Below are positions 1 to 9,284 of a DNA stretch of 64,000 nt, piece after piece (positions within the stretch are counted from its first letter, which is position 1; each line of letters starts with the position of its first letter). A model generated the notes under the pieces. That model saw only the letters and a list, made by a program, of their open reading frames with translations, searched no databases and was not told the DNA's origin. The DNA comes from an uncultured Tateyamaria sp. (GTDB taxonomy: Bacteria; Pseudomonadota; Alphaproteobacteria; Rhodobacterales; Rhodobacteraceae): assembly GCF_947503415.1 (NCBI RefSeq), contig NZ_CANNDS010000001.1, positions 806,001 to 870,000 on the forward strand, read 5' to 3'. A program made the translations under genes and the position numbers.

Positions 1-46
1 GGCGACTGTATTCATCTTCATCTTGCCAAATAAACTCAAATCCCAT
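1..46 (-). CDS. Possible start of an unidentified gene, cut by the window edge
   Basis: An ATG followed by 14 further sense codons (beginning MGFEFIWQ, rich in acidic residues) lies 20 nt downstream of the coaBC stop on the same strand and runs off the left edge. The upstream 20 nt hold no convincing Shine-Dalgarno sequence. It could be the next gene of the coaBC transcript. The residues do not look like dUTPase (dut), a common coaBC neighbour, and too little is present to identify it. Confidence 0.25.
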   Translation of the reverse strand, partial: MGFEFIWQDEDEYSR

Positions 47-66
47 GGCGGCCAGAGGCGACGGGC

Positions 67-1260
67 TCAGACCAGTGCATCCGCGATCTTTCGGGCAAGC
101 CGCATTGCCACATCTGCCTTTGACATACGCGGCCACGCGTCGGCACCTTTGTCGGTAATCAGGACCACAGCGTTCTCTGTTCCGCCCATGATCCCTGTCT
201 TGGGCGAGACATCATTGGCGACGATCCAGTCGCAACCCTTGCGGGCGCGTTTGGCTGTGGCGTGATCCACAACGTCGTTGGTTTCAGCAGCAAAACCCAC
301 GACGAGACCGGGGCGGCCTTTGGTCATTTGTGACACGCCCGCAAGGATGTCTGGGTTTTCCGCGAACTCCAATATCGGCAGGCCGTCCTTGGACTTTTTC
401 AGCTTCTTGTCGCTGGCAGAGGTCACGCGCCAATCCGCAACGGCCGCGGCAAAGATGGCGGCGTCAGCCGGGAGGGCGGCATTGACCGCTGCCTGCATCT
501 CTTGTGCGGTTTGGACCGGGACAACCGTCGCGCCCTGCGGGGCGGCCACATCTGCCGGACCCGTCACAAAGGTGACATTGGCACCCAACGCGATGAGGGC
601 GCGGGCCAGGGCGGTGCCCTGCGCGCCGGAAGAGCGGTTGGCGATGTAGCGCACCGGATCAATCGGTTCATGCGTGGGGCCGGACGTGACAAGGATATGC
701 TTGCCCGTCAGGGGCTTGGGGCCGAAGTGCGCCTCAACCGCGGCAACGATCTCAAGCGGCTCTGACATGCGGCCCGGGCCAAATTCACCGCATGCCATAT
801 CTCCGTCATTAGGGCCAATGACTGCAACGCCGTCACCCCTTAGCTGTTCAAGGTTTCGCTGTGTCGCAGGGTGATCCCACATGCGCACGTTCATCGCAGG
901 CGCAATCATAACAGGCGTGTCGGTGGCCAAAAGGAGGGTCGAGGCAAGATCATCCGCCCGGCCTTGCGCCATCTTTGCCATGATGTCCGCGGTCGCTGGC
1001 GCCACAAGGATCAGGTCGGCAGAGCGGGAAAGCTGGATATGTCCCATCTCGGCTTCGTCCGTGAGGTCGAAGAGATCGCGATAGACTTTTTCGCCAGCGA
1101 GTGCAGACACAGATAAAGGCGTCACAAACTGTTCTGCCGCACGGGTCAAAACAGGTGTCACAGCCGCACCGCGTTCGTGCAGGCGTCGGATCAGGTCCAG
1201 CCCTTTGTAGGCGGCGATGCCGCCCGTCAGGATCAGCAGAATACGTTTGTTTTGCAGCAT
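67..1260 (-). CDS. coaBC: Bifunctional phosphopantothenoylcysteine decarboxylase/phosphopantothenate-cysteine ligase
   Basis: This cytosolic fusion enzyme performs two steps of coenzyme A synthesis: ligation of cysteine to 4'-phosphopantothenate (CoaB) and FMN-dependent decarboxylation to 4'-phosphopantetheine (CoaC). The N-terminal flavoprotein half shows LTGGIAAYK, the PATADIMAKMAQG stretch (the PASANT-type position) and APAMNVRMWDHPA with the family Asn. The CoaB half starts near residue 185 with LVTSGPTHEPIDPVRYIAN and a following SSG dinucleotide-binding-like segment. At 397 residues it is the usual full length. Its ATG is followed directly by MLQNKRILL. It stands alone, about 130 bp downstream of the ChaN-like gene on the same strand. 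Confidence 0.96.
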   Translation of the reverse strand: MLQNKRILLILTGGIAAYKGLDLIRRLHERGAAVTPVLTRAAEQFVTPLSVSALAGEKVYRDLFDLTDEAEMGHIQLSRSADLILVAPATADIMAKMAQGRADDLASTLLLATDTPVMIAPAMNVRMWDHPATQRNLEQLRGDGVAVIGPNDGDMACGEFGPGRMSEPLEIVAAVEAHFGPKPLTGKHILVTSGPTHEPIDPVRYIANRSSGAQGTALARALIALGANVTFVTGPADVAAPQGATVVPVQTAQEMQAAVNAALPADAAIFAAAVADWRVTSASDKKLKKSKDGLPILEFAENPDILAGVSQMTKGRPGLVVGFAAETNDVVDHATAKRARKGCDWIVANDVSPKTGIMGGTENAVVLITDKGADAWPRMSKADVAMRLARKIADALV

Positions 1261-1391
1261 GTTGGCGCGTCCGGCTGTCTTTTAGTGTCGTGACCATAGG
1301 CGGACGGTGGGCCAAGGACCAGCCCTCGGGCCATATGGGGCCCAGCCCCCTTGCCACCAGAGACCTTTTTGAACGGGAAAAGTGCCGCGCG

Positions 1392-2189
1392 CTATTGCGT
1401 GAACACTGCGCAGGGATCGCCGCGGTCCGGGGATGCTGCGCCGTTCAGGGTCCAGGAGAAAACCCCTTCGGGCGGTTCCTGTCTTTCGCCCTGACCGATG
1501 CTGGTGACATCCAGATTAGGGCGGACGCGGGCGAGGTAGGCGGGCACCCCCCAATCAAGGCGCGCGTGGCCGTTGCCAGTGATCAGCATGACGGGCGCGC
1601 CGTACTTGTCGATGGCGGTCAGAACGGTGCGGGCGAACGCGGCGTCGCGCAGACGCTGCGCCTCGACCATGCCGCCCATCATCTCAAGCGGCATCGCCTC
1701 GCAATGGGCGTCGAACTGACCCAGCTCTCGGGCCGCCTGTTCGTCTTCCGAGAGCGGTTCGGTCAGGCCAAAAATGTCTGCTTCCGGGCCAAACGTCTGT
1801 GCCGCCCCATCGCTGAAAGCGGCGCGCATGTCTTCGCGGGGCAAAGCCGCGCCGATGATCACGGAGCTGGCTGCGAGGATGTCGGCATAGTCGGCGATAT
1901 TGGTCCAATGGAAGCCTTCCGTGGCTTCGGTCATGTCGCCGGGGTTCCGTGGGATGTCCGCCAAAGCTGATGCTTCTGCGGGTGTAAGCATTTCGAACAC
2001 CACGGCGTTGGGCACGATGATCCGCGCAGCTTTTGCCTGTTCGGCATGATGGTCGGGGTTGTCGTGGAATTCACCCAAAATCAGCACGTCGCCGGAAAAG
2101 TCGGACCAGTCGGTCGCCGCAAATGAAAATGCCGCCGTCGACATGGTCGCAACGGCGGCAAGGATCAGGGGGTATATCGCGTCTTTCAT
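1392..2189 (-). CDS. ChaN family haem-binding exported protein (PF04187)
   Basis: A 265-residue protein starting MKDAIYPLILAAVATMS, a Sec-type signal peptide with likely cleavage after AFSFA and no lipobox cysteine, so a soluble periplasmic product is expected rather than the lipoprotein seen in Campylobacter ChaN. The mature part opens with LILGEFHDNPDHH, and TGNGHARLDWGVP lies near the C-terminus; these are the conserved segments of the iron-regulated/haem-binding ChaN family. The reading frame is open further upstream, but the ATG at 2189 overlaps the rpoH stop by 4 nt (ATGA) and is followed by the signal peptide, which decides the start. Coupling to rpoH suggests co-expression in stress. 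Ligand and physiological role are inferred from the family only. Confidence 0.82.
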   Translation of the reverse strand: MKDAIYPLILAAVATMSTAAFSFAATDWSDFSGDVLILGEFHDNPDHHAEQAKAARIIVPNAVVFEMLTPAEASALADIPRNPGDMTEATEGFHWTNIADYADILAASSVIIGAALPREDMRAAFSDGAAQTFGPEADIFGLTEPLSEDEQAARELGQFDAHCEAMPLEMMGGMVEAQRLRDAAFARTVLTAIDKYGAPVMLITGNGHARLDWGVPAYLARVRPNLDVTSIGQGERQEPPEGVFSWTLNGAASPDRGDPCAVFTQ

Positions 2190-3064
2190 ACGAGGAAGTG
2201 ATGTACTTCCCGGCTTTGCATTTCGAGCGATTTGCGCATTTTTGTGAAGGCTGCAGCTTCGAGTTGGCGTACGCGCTCTTTTGATAGGCTCAGTTCTTGG
2301 CCCAGGCTTTCCAAGGTACGGGGTGCATCGCGCAACTTGCGCTCGCGTACGATAAACCGCTCCCGCTCGTTCAGCGCATTGAGCGACAAGAGCAACCATT
2401 CCCGCAGCTGTTCTGTGTCGTGGCTGTGTTCCACAGTTTCTGCGGCCTGCGCGCTGTCATCTTCCAGTGCGTCAATCCATTCGCGACCTTCATCATCCAC
2501 GGATTGGGTCGCGTTCAGTGAATAGTCTGAGCCGGACAGGCGTCCTTCCATCATTTCCACATCGTGCAGGGGCACTCCGATTTCGGTCGAGATCATCTGA
2601 CGCAACTGGTGCTTGTCCAACGTCTCGCCCGCAGCAGCACTCTCACGTTCCAGACGGGCTTGAACACGACGCATGTTGAAGAACAGGGACTTTTGCGACG
2701 ATGTTGAACCGGTGCGCACCATCGACCAGTTGCGCATCACATAGTCCTGGATGGACGCCTTGATCCACCACACGGCGTAGGTTGAGAAGCGCACGCCCCG
2801 ATCGGGATCAAACTTGTCGGCGGCTTTCATCAGCCCAAGTCCAGCTTCCTGAATGAGGTCATTCATCGGTGCGCCGTACCGTTTGAACTTCGACGCCATC
2901 GAGATGGCAAGGCGCATGTAAGCGGTGATCAGACGGTGCAAGGCCGCCTCGTCCCGCTCGTCCCGCCACGCATATGCAAGTCGAAGTTCTGTCTCTGCGT
3001 CCAGCAATTCGGCCTTCATGGCCGTGCGCGACAGTGACATGTCTCGAACATTATCCAACGCCAT
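2186..3064 (-). CDS. rpoH: RNA polymerase sigma-32 factor, RpoHII type
   Basis: A 292-residue group 3 sigma factor. Region 2 reads DLIQEAGLGLMKAADKF followed by GVRFSTYAVWWIKASIQ (core binding and -10 recognition). The RpoH box is QKSLFFNMRR (canonical QKKLFFNLRR). Region 4 ends with LSLSKERVRQLEAAAF, the -35 recognition helix-turn-helix. The N-terminus (KAELLDAETELRLAYAWRDERDEAAL) resembles RpoHII of Rhodobacter, which serves singlet-oxygen and oxidative stress, rather than RpoHI; this paralogue assignment is from memory. A GGGGGA Shine-Dalgarno lies just upstream of the ATG. The stop overlaps the ChaN-like gene by 4 nt. cobU is divergent across about 90 bp. Confidence 0.93.
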   Translation of the reverse strand: MALDNVRDMSLSRTAMKAELLDAETELRLAYAWRDERDEAALHRLITAYMRLAISMASKFKRYGAPMNDLIQEAGLGLMKAADKFDPDRGVRFSTYAVWWIKASIQDYVMRNWSMVRTGSTSSQKSLFFNMRRVQARLERESAAAGETLDKHQLRQMISTEIGVPLHDVEMMEGRLSGSDYSLNATQSVDDEGREWIDALEDDSAQAAETVEHSHDTEQLREWLLLSLNALNERERFIVRERKLRDAPRTLESLGQELSLSKERVRQLEAAAFTKMRKSLEMQSREVHHFLV

Positions 3065-3154
3065 GTGTCATCCCCCTGGATGGTTATGCTTGTTTTGCGC
3101 ACTTGAACTGTCTACGCGTCGGATCCGCGATTGGTTCACTCTTGGGATGAAAAA

Positions 3155-3676
3155 ATGTTGCCAGCACTGACCTTCGTTCTAGGTGGAGCCGCCTCGGGCA
3201 AGTCGCAGTGGGCGGAAAGCCTTATTCTTAACAGTAGGTTAAGCCCGGTGTACTTGGCGACTTCACGAATTTGGGATCAGGAGATGCAAGCCAAGGTTGA
3301 CTTGCACAAAGCACGGCGTGGGGAAGAGTGGATTACAGTGGACGCATCCAAAGGTGTTGAGGCGGGTCTGGGCGCTGCAACGGCGGATCAAACCGTGCTG
3401 TTGGATTGCGCCACCATGTGGTTGACCAATGTGATGATGGACGAGTTGGAAGTGGCCGATGCGCAAACCACTTTTCTTGAAGCGCTCGGGGCATGTGACG
3501 CACCCGTGGTTGTCGTATCGAACGAGGTAGGACAGGGAATTGTGCCCGATAACGCGCTTGCACGCAGGTTCCGGGAGGCGCAGGGCCGGTTGAACATCGC
3601 GCTCGCCACACAGGCCAATACAGTTTGGCACGTGCTGGCCGGGCTGCCGCAATTGCGCAAGGGGGAAGCCCCATGA
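3155..3676 (+). CDS. cobU: Adenosylcobinamide kinase/adenosylcobinamide-phosphate guanylyltransferase
   Basis: CobU phosphorylates adenosylcobinamide and transfers GMP to give adenosyl-GDP-cobinamide in the nucleotide-loop assembly of cobalamin. The 173-residue protein has an N-terminal P-loop (GGAASGKS), a YLATSR segment, the Asp of LLDCATMWLTN, and VVVSNEVGQGIVP, all typical of the family. An in-frame TTG lies 24 nt upstream, but the ATG at 3155 has GGGATG just before it and gives the normal family length. The stop overlaps the following phosphatase start by 4 nt, and the pair forms a short cobalamin operon divergent from rpoH. Confidence 0.94.
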   Translation: MLPALTFVLGGAASGKSQWAESLILNSRLSPVYLATSRIWDQEMQAKVDLHKARRGEEWITVDASKGVEAGLGAATADQTVLLDCATMWLTNVMMDELEVADAQTTFLEALGACDAPVVVVSNEVGQGIVPDNALARRFREAQGRLNIALATQANTVWHVLAGLPQLRKGEAP

Positions 3677-4245
3677 CCACGTGGCATTGGGTCCGGCACG
3701 GTCCGACCCACCAAAAGGCTTTCACCGGATGGCGTGACGTGGATGCAGATCTGTCAGACACCGGCGCGGTGGAGCGGTTGGCGGCGCATTTACCCGAGGA
3801 CGCCCTTGTTGTGTCATCGGACCTGACCCGGTCCGTAAACACTGCCTCCGCTGTGCAACGCGATCGCACGCGCCTGCCCCATGATCCGGCCCTGCGTGAG
3901 TTTCATTTCGGTGTCTGGGACGGTGTGTATTTTTCGACCGTGGCTGAATGGCACCCCGATCTCAGCCGCGCTTATTGGGAAACACCAGGCGATCCCACCC
4001 CACCCGGTGGCGAAAGCTGGAACACCTCTGCCGCCCGTGTGGCCATGGCTGTGCGCCGGATCGAGGCTGCGCATCCGGGGCGCGACATCATTGCCGTGGC
4101 GCATTTCGGTGTGATCCTGACACAGGTACAAGCGGTGCTGAGGCTCAGCGCCACTGACGTGCTCGCTCACAAGATCGATCCTCTGTCTGTAACGACGCTG
4201 GACCGCGCAACGGGGCAGGCCGAAGTGATCAATCACTGCCCGTGA
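3673..4245 (+). CDS. cobC: Histidine phosphatase, alpha-ribazole phosphatase type (CobC-like)
   Basis: A 190-residue member of the phosphoglycerate-mutase-like branch of the histidine phosphatase superfamily. The catalytic RHG lies at residues 8-10 (WVRHGPTH), followed by SSDLTRSV, the acidic EFHFGVWDG segment and the second histidine in VAHFGVILT. Its ATG overlaps the cobU stop (ATGA), which supports a role in removing the phosphate of alpha-ribazole phosphate or adenosylcobalamin 5'-phosphate. Start chosen at MTTWHW; the frame is open upstream only into cobU. Substrate is inferred from context. Confidence 0.85.
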   Translation: MTTWHWVRHGPTHQKAFTGWRDVDADLSDTGAVERLAAHLPEDALVVSSDLTRSVNTASAVQRDRTRLPHDPALREFHFGVWDGVYFSTVAEWHPDLSRAYWETPGDPTPPGGESWNTSAARVAMAVRRIEAAHPGRDIIAVAHFGVILTQVQAVLRLSATDVLAHKIDPLSVTTLDRATGQAEVINHCP

Positions 4246-4305
4246 TACGACCCCTCACAAATCAGCGTTGGGCATTCGGGGCACGCTGCACCTAGCCTGC
4301 GCTCC

Positions 4306-4983
4306 ATGACTTATGAACTCTATATCGGTGACCGCACGTTTTCGAGCTGGTCCTTGCGCGGTTGGCTCATGCTTGAGAAATTCGGCCTGCCCTACCGCAC
4401 TCACATGATTGGACTGTATTCCGGCACCATGGCCGAGGAAATGGCGCCTCTCGCCCCTGCCCGGTTGGTGCCGGCGCTGAAACTGCCAGACGGCACGGTC
4501 GTGGGCGAAAGCCTCGCCTTGGCCGAAACACTGGCAGAACAGAACCCGGAGGCAGACATGTGGCCCAGCGATCCCGCTGCACGTGCGACAGCCCGCTGGC
4601 TGTGTGCCGAAATGGTGGCAGGCTTTACCGCGCTGCGGGGGGCATGCCCAATGCAATTGCAGCACGTGAACGAAGGGTTTGCGGTGTCAGACGTGGTTCA
4701 GACCGATCTGGACCGGATTGAAACCCTCTGGGTCCATGCATCAAGATTCAAGACAGACGGGCCATGGCTGTTTGGAGCTTATTCGTTGGCCGACGTCTTC
4801 TATGCCCCTGTATGCGCACGGATCGTTGGTTACGATTTGCCAATGTCGGACGCATCCCGCGCCTATTGCCACACTGTGATCACGGACACTGCGTTCCAGA
4901 CATGGCGGGCGGAGGGGCAAAAGGTAACGTACGACCCATTCCCCTATGACATGCGTGTGCCCACGCGGCCTTGGCCCGCATGA
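4306..4983 (+). CDS. Glutathione S-transferase family protein
   Basis: A 225-residue cytosolic GST-like protein. The N-terminal thioredoxin-like domain begins YELYIGDRTFSSWSLRGWLML, with Ser residues where the catalytic hydroxyl is expected, then VPALKLPDG (cis-Pro loop) and ESLALAETL (glutathione gamma-glutamyl contact). The helical C-terminal domain contains LFGAYSLADVFYAPV. It stands alone between cobC and a convergent DUF1992 gene that ends 3 nt away. Substrate cannot be read from the sequence. Confidence 0.88.
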   Translation: MTYELYIGDRTFSSWSLRGWLMLEKFGLPYRTHMIGLYSGTMAEEMAPLAPARLVPALKLPDGTVVGESLALAETLAEQNPEADMWPSDPAARATARWLCAEMVAGFTALRGACPMQLQHVNEGFAVSDVVQTDLDRIETLWVHASRFKTDGPWLFGAYSLADVFYAPVCARIVGYDLPMSDASRAYCHTVITDTAFQTWRAEGQKVTYDPFPYDMRVPTRPWPA

Positions 4984-4986
4984 CGT

Positions 4987-5322
4987 TTACCGCTGCATGA
5001 ATTTCTGCCGCGCCTCGCGGGCGATGTTGTAGCGCATTTCAAGCCGCGCCAGTTCGGCCAACGCATCCTTGCGCGAGTCGTCGGCATGGATGTCTGCAAG
5101 ACACTTGCGCAATGCCTCCATTGCCTTCTTGATCTCGATCTCTTCGGGAACGACGCCCGCTTGCGCCATGATGCGAAACCCTGCGGCATCTGCCGTATCT
5201 ACCAGCGCCTCTTCGGGGCGGGCGGGCAATGGCTTGCCCTCACCCTTCAGTCCAGAGAGCCCGCCTTGCGCGCGGGCTTTCTGTATTTGCCGTTCGATCA
5301 ACTGTTGGACACTGCGGATCAT
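4987..5322 (-). CDS. DUF1992 family protein (DnaJ-C28-like conserved domain)
   Basis: A small basic protein of 111 residues with the DUF1992 pattern: an N-terminal helix ending IERQIQKARAQGGLSGLKGEGKPL, then a helical region EIEIKKAMEALRK and ending in AREARQKFMQR. The family includes YhdN and eukaryotic DNAJC28; its function is not established. Two starts are possible. GTG at 5343 has GGAGGT touching it with no spacer, while ATG at 5322 has AGG about 11 nt upstream and matches where family members usually start, so ATG is preferred. It converges on the GST gene. Confidence 0.8.
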   Translation of the reverse strand: MIRSVQQLIERQIQKARAQGGLSGLKGEGKPLPARPEEALVDTADAAGFRIMAQAGVVPEEIEIKKAMEALRKCLADIHADDSRKDALAELARLEMRYNIAREARQKFMQR

Positions 5323-5424
5323 GGTCCGAGTATACCTGATCACACCTCCAAATGCGACTTCGCCGCGTTAACCAATCGTAAACCGCAGACCGCTAGCCAT
5401 TAACCATATTCGGTGGATGGGTTC

Positions 5425-6936
5425 ATGGTCGCACGGGCATACACAGTCGCATTTCAGGGCGTCGAGGCACGAGAGGTCGAGGTGCAATGCGCCATGACCC
5501 CGGGCCTGCCCGCTTTTTCAATCGTTGGGCTGCCGGACAAAGCGGTGTCAGAGGCCCGCGACCGCGTGCGCGCAGCCCTGACAGCCATGTCCATCGCGCT
5601 GCCATCGAAACGGATCACGATCAACATGTCGCCCGCCGACCTGCCCAAGGAAGGGTCGCATTTCGATCTGCCCATCGCATTGGCTCTGTTGGCCGCGCTT
5701 GGCATTCTGCCCGAAGACGCGGTCGAGGGAACGGTGGCCTTGGGCGAATTGTCCCTCGACGGCACGTTGGTGCCCGTCCTCGGTGCCCTGCCCGCCGCCA
5801 TGTCCGCCGCCGAACAGGATCGCGGGCTGCTTTGCCCCGCCGGATCGGGGGCTGAAGCGGCGTGGGTTGATGCGACAAAAGTTATTGCCGCCGCATCGCT
5901 GGGCGACGTGGTGCGGCACTACACCGGGCAGGTGCCGCTGGAACCGGCCAAGGCGGGGCAGATCGCACGCGGCACCGGCCTGCCCGATCTGCGCGACGTC
6001 AAAGGGCAGGAACGGGCCAAACGCGCCATGGAGGTCGCCGCCGCGGGACGGCATCATTTCCTGATGGTCGGCACGCCGGGGTCAGGCAAATCCATGCTCG
6101 CCGCGCGCCTGCCCGGCATCTTGCCGCCGCTGTCCGCAATGGAGGCGCTTGAGACGTCCATGATCCACTCCCTTGCCGGGCTGCTGGACGCAGGTGGTAT
6201 TTCGATGGACCGCCCCTTTCGCGAACCACATCACACCGCGTCGATGGCCGCGATCATCGGTGGCGGGCGTGGGGCCAAACCGGGCGAGGCGTCTCTGGCG
6301 CACAACGGCGTCCTTTTCATGGACGAGTTTCCAGAATTTCCCCGCACCGTGCTCGAAACCCTGCGCCAGCCAATTGAAACAGGCGAAGTGATGGTGGCCC
6401 GCGCCAACAACCACATCAAGTACCCTTGCCGGTTCATGCTGGTGGCCGCGGCAAACCCGTGCAAATGCGGCTACCTGTCGGATGCGTCGCGCGCCTGCGG
6501 CCGGGCACCGGCCTGCGGAGACGATTATCTGGGGCGTATCTCGGGCCCGCTGATGGACCGGTTTGACCTGCGCGTGGATGTGCCGCCCGTCACCTACACA
6601 GATCTCGATTTGCCACCCTCTGGTGACGGTTCAGCCACCGTTGCAGCGCGCGTGGCGGCTGCGCGGCAGATCCAGACCGCACGATTGGCCGATACAGGCA
6701 TGCGCAGCAACGCGGACTTGTCCGGGGCTGCACTGGATGAATACGCGTCCCCGGACGAGGACGGGCGTGCGCTGTTGACCAAAGTCGCTGATCGGTTTGG
6801 ATTGTCCGCCCGTGGCTACCACCGCGTCTTGCGCGTGGCCCGCACGATCGCGGATCTCGATGGCTCTGACAACGTTCGGAAACCTCACGTGGCCGAGGCG
6901 GTGAGTTACCGCGTGACCGCTCTTGCTCCGGTCTGA
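5425..6936 (+). CDS. comM: ComM/YifB family Mg-chelatase-like AAA+ ATPase
   Basis: This 503-residue protein has the three-part family layout: an N-terminal Lon-protease-like S5 domain (GLPAFSIVGLPDKAVSEARDRV and MSPADLPKEGSHFDLPIAL), a central AAA+ domain with Walker A GTPGSGKS and Walker B GVLFMDEFPEF, and a C-terminal segment with SARGYHRVLRVARTIADLDG. Vibrio ComM is a hexameric helicase that helps branch migration during natural transformation; in organisms not known to be competent the role is unclear. The ATG at 5425 follows GGTGGATGGG; an upstream in-frame GTG at 5413 is rejected. Its 3' end overlaps the convergent esterase gene by 31 nt. Confidence 0.93.
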   Translation: MVARAYTVAFQGVEAREVEVQCAMTPGLPAFSIVGLPDKAVSEARDRVRAALTAMSIALPSKRITINMSPADLPKEGSHFDLPIALALLAALGILPEDAVEGTVALGELSLDGTLVPVLGALPAAMSAAEQDRGLLCPAGSGAEAAWVDATKVIAAASLGDVVRHYTGQVPLEPAKAGQIARGTGLPDLRDVKGQERAKRAMEVAAAGRHHFLMVGTPGSGKSMLAARLPGILPPLSAMEALETSMIHSLAGLLDAGGISMDRPFREPHHTASMAAIIGGGRGAKPGEASLAHNGVLFMDEFPEFPRTVLETLRQPIETGEVMVARANNHIKYPCRFMLVAAANPCKCGYLSDASRACGRAPACGDDYLGRISGPLMDRFDLRVDVPPVTYTDLDLPPSGDGSATVAARVAAARQIQTARLADTGMRSNADLSGAALDEYASPDEDGRALLTKVADRFGLSARGYHRVLRVARTIADLDGSDNVRKPHVAEAVSYRVTALAPV

Positions 6937-7817
6937 GCTTTGATCCATGCGCCCAGCGTGTTCAGAGTGGCGCGCGCTTCGGGCAGGGTACTGTGGAAAA
7001 TGGGCCAGACATGGGGCAAGTCATGCTCCTCGACATAGGTGGCATCCACCCCTTGCGCTTGCAGATGCGCCGCCATGCGGCGACTGTCGTCGAGCAGAAT
7101 TTCGGTGTCTCCGGCCGTGATCCAGACCGGCGGCGCACCGGTGAAATCAGCGAAAAGCGGGCTGGCCAACGGATCGGTGGGATCGGTGCCATTCAGATAC
7201 ATTTGGGCCATCTCATGCGCCCGCTCGGCAGGCAGTTCGACATCCGCGTCAGCGTTGGATGCAAAGCTGTCACCCGAAAATGTCAGATCGGTCAGCGGAG
7301 AAAAGGCAAAAACAGCCTCGGGCAACGGTGCTTTGTCAGCCAGCAGACGCGCCAGCAATGACAGGGTCAGCGCTCCGCCCGCGCTGTCGCCGCCCACAAT
7401 GACAGATCCACCTGTTGCCCGCACCGCTTGATAGGCGGCCAAGGCGTGATCGAGTGCTGCGGGAAACGGATGTTCCGGCGCCAAAGGGTAGCGGGGCAGC
7501 ACCGCGTCCGCGTCAGCGCGGCACGCTAGGGCGGCCACCATCGCGCCGTGTGTGCGCGGGGAGCCGAAGACAAAGCCGCCACCATGAAAGTAAAGGATCG
7601 TGCATTGTGACATTGGCCCACGGCGAGGGCGTACCCACAACGCCTCTGATCCCGCCAATTCGCCGCGCTCGAGCCGTGTGGCTCGCGGTGCATGAAAGAA
7701 CAGGCGTGCCTTGAACTCGAAGCTCCGACGCAAAGCATCGGGGCCAGACGCCTTGCGCATATGCGGCTTTTCGGTCAGGCGCAGGTATTGGTTCAGAAGG
7801 GGCCGAAGCAGGCTCAA
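6906..7817 (-). CDS. Alpha/beta hydrolase, hormone-sensitive-lipase (family IV) esterase
   Basis: A 303-residue carboxylesterase-like enzyme. The oxyanion motif is HGGGFVFGS and the nucleophile elbow GDSAGG. The acid is expected in [13 protein letters not shown] and the base is the His of DLPHVWPIF. No signal peptide is seen, so a cytosolic enzyme on short acyl esters is likely. The start appears to be TTG at 7817, overlapping the gshB stop (TTGA). It places [17 protein letters not shown] at the N-terminus, as in relatives, whereas the first internal ATG would remove it. Translation is probably coupled to gshB. The 3' end overlaps comM on the other strand. Confidence 0.88.
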   Translation of the reverse strand: MSLLRPLLNQYLRLTEKPHMRKASGPDALRRSFEFKARLFFHAPRATRLERGELAGSEALWVRPRRGPMSQCTILYFHGGGFVFGSPRTHGAMVAALACRADADAVLPRYPLAPEHPFPAALDHALAAYQAVRATGGSVIVGGDSAGGALTLSLLARLLADKAPLPEAVFAFSPLTDLTFSGDSFASNADADVELPAERAHEMAQMYLNGTDPTDPLASPLFADFTGAPPVWITAGDTEILLDDSRRMAAHLQAQGVDATYVEEHDLPHVWPIFHSTLPEARATLNTLGAWIKAQTGARAVTR

Positions 7818-8749
7818 ACGATCTTGGCCTCGATTGCCTGCCAGATCTTCTCGGCGATGTTCACGCCATCAAAGCGCTCCAACTCCTGAATGCCGGTGGG
7901 GGAGGTCACGTTGATTTCGGTCAGGTAGTCGCCGATCACGTCGATGCCGACAAAAACCTGGCCTTTTTCTTTTAGAAGCGGGCCTATGGCCGCACAAATT
8001 TCAAGATCGCGCTCGGAAAGGCCAATCTTTTCCGGGCGTCCACCGACGTGCATGTTGGACCGCGTCTCACCTGCGGCAGGGACACGGTTGATAGCGCCCA
8101 CAGCTTCGCCATCCACAAGGATCACGCGCTTGTCGCCATTGGACACATCGGGCAGGAATTTCTGGACAATCAATGGCTCGCGGCTGAAGCCAGTGAACAG
8201 CTCATGCAATGAGGTCAGATTGCGGTCGTTGGCATCCAGACGAAACACCCCCGCACCGCCATTGCCATAGAGTGGCTTCAAAATGACATCGCCGTGCTTG
8301 GCTTTGAACGCCTTGATGGTGTCCAGATCGCGCGCAATCGTGGTGGGCGGGGTCAGGTCGGGAAAGTCGAGAACAAGCAACTTTTCTGGGTAATTGCGAA
8401 CCCAGAACGGGTCATTGACCACCAGCGCATCCCCTTTGAGACGGTCCAGCAAATGGGTCGAGGTGATGTAGTGCATGTCAAATGGCGGGTCCTGCCGCAG
8501 CCAAACGACGTCAAAATCTGCGAGATCGACCTCGCGCAGAGGACCAAGTGCGGCATGATCCCCCTGCACTCTTTGCACCGTAAAGTCATGCCCGCGGGCG
8601 GTAACATGCCCTTCCTGATAGGCAAGCTGATCGGGGGAGTAGAAAAACAAGGAATGGCCGCGCGCCTGCGCCTCCTCCGCAAGCCGGAAACTGCTGTCGG
8701 CATTGATGTCTACGGCCCCGATCGGGTCCATCTGAAAGGCAATTTTCAT
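7814..8749 (-). CDS. gshB: Glutathione synthetase
   Basis: GshB joins gamma-glutamylcysteine and glycine with ATP to form glutathione. The 311-residue protein begins [20 protein letters not shown] and carries the ATP-grasp fold: [29 protein letters not shown] (glycine-rich ATP loop), and a C-terminal [19 protein letters not shown] with the metal-binding acidic residues. This is the normal length of proteobacterial GshB. It lies downstream of rsmI and yraN on the same strand after a gap of about 100 bp and is coupled to the esterase gene. Confidence 0.97.
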   Translation of the reverse strand: MKIAFQMDPIGAVDINADSSFRLAEEAQARGHSLFFYSPDQLAYQEGHVTARGHDFTVQRVQGDHAALGPLREVDLADFDVVWLRQDPPFDMHYITSTHLLDRLKGDALVVNDPFWVRNYPEKLLVLDFPDLTPPTTIARDLDTIKAFKAKHGDVILKPLYGNGGAGVFRLDANDRNLTSLHELFTGFSREPLIVQKFLPDVSNGDKRVILVDGEAVGAINRVPAAGETRSNMHVGGRPEKIGLSERDLEICAAIGPLLKEKGQVFVGIDVIGDYLTEINVTSPTGIQELERFDGVNIAEKIWQAIEAKIV

Positions 8750-8850
8750 GGCGCAACTCCGCTGTGGTCTGCGCCCTTAGATGGCGCAGCACAGGCAAAC
8801 GCGCAATGGCAACACGCTGTGCGGTGCTGCAGAGCGGGCTGCGCATGAGG

Positions 8851-9264
8851 TCAAACGTAGGCGGCGAAGGCGTTTTCGTGAATATCGAGCATGCCCGTCT
8901 GATCCACCAATGCGACGTCAAATCGGACATCGGTCAAGGCACCATCCGGCAACGTCGCCAGATACTCGTCTGCGGTGGCATATAGCCGTTTCACTTGCGC
9001 CGGCGTAACGTGAGCCGCAGCAGATGCGAATGTCTTGCTGGCTTTCACTTCGACCATCACGACGCCTTTGATAGTCGAAAAGATCAGGTCGATTTCGCCA
9101 CGCCGTCCGCGCCAACGCTCCGCCGCCAACACGTACCCGGCATTGCGATAAGCGCGTTCAACGATCTCTTCGGCGGCCATGCCTGCCAAGTACGACACGC
9201 GGCCCCGCGTACTCCGGCTGTCAACGGGCTGCGCTGTCTCAAAAGACCTTTCATGTCGGGCCAT
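8851..9264 (-). CDS. YraN/UPF0102 family endonuclease-like protein
   Basis: A 137-residue protein of the UPF0102 family, a restriction-endonuclease-like fold. The core PD-(D/E)xK signature is visible as RGRRGEIDLIF followed by VVMVEVKASK, with GMAAEEIVERAYRNAGY as the preceding helix. The biochemical role of the family is unsettled; a DNA repair or recombination function is usually assumed. Its ATG is 20 nt after the rsmI stop, the common rsmI-yraN pairing, and gshB follows. Confidence 0.9.
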   Translation of the reverse strand: MARHERSFETAQPVDSRSTRGRVSYLAGMAAEEIVERAYRNAGYVLAAERWRGRRGEIDLIFSTIKGVVMVEVKASKTFASAAAHVTPAQVKRLYATADEYLATLPDGALTDVRFDVALVDQTGMLDIHENAFAAYV

Positions 9265-9284
9265 CGTCTTGCACCTGATCTGTT

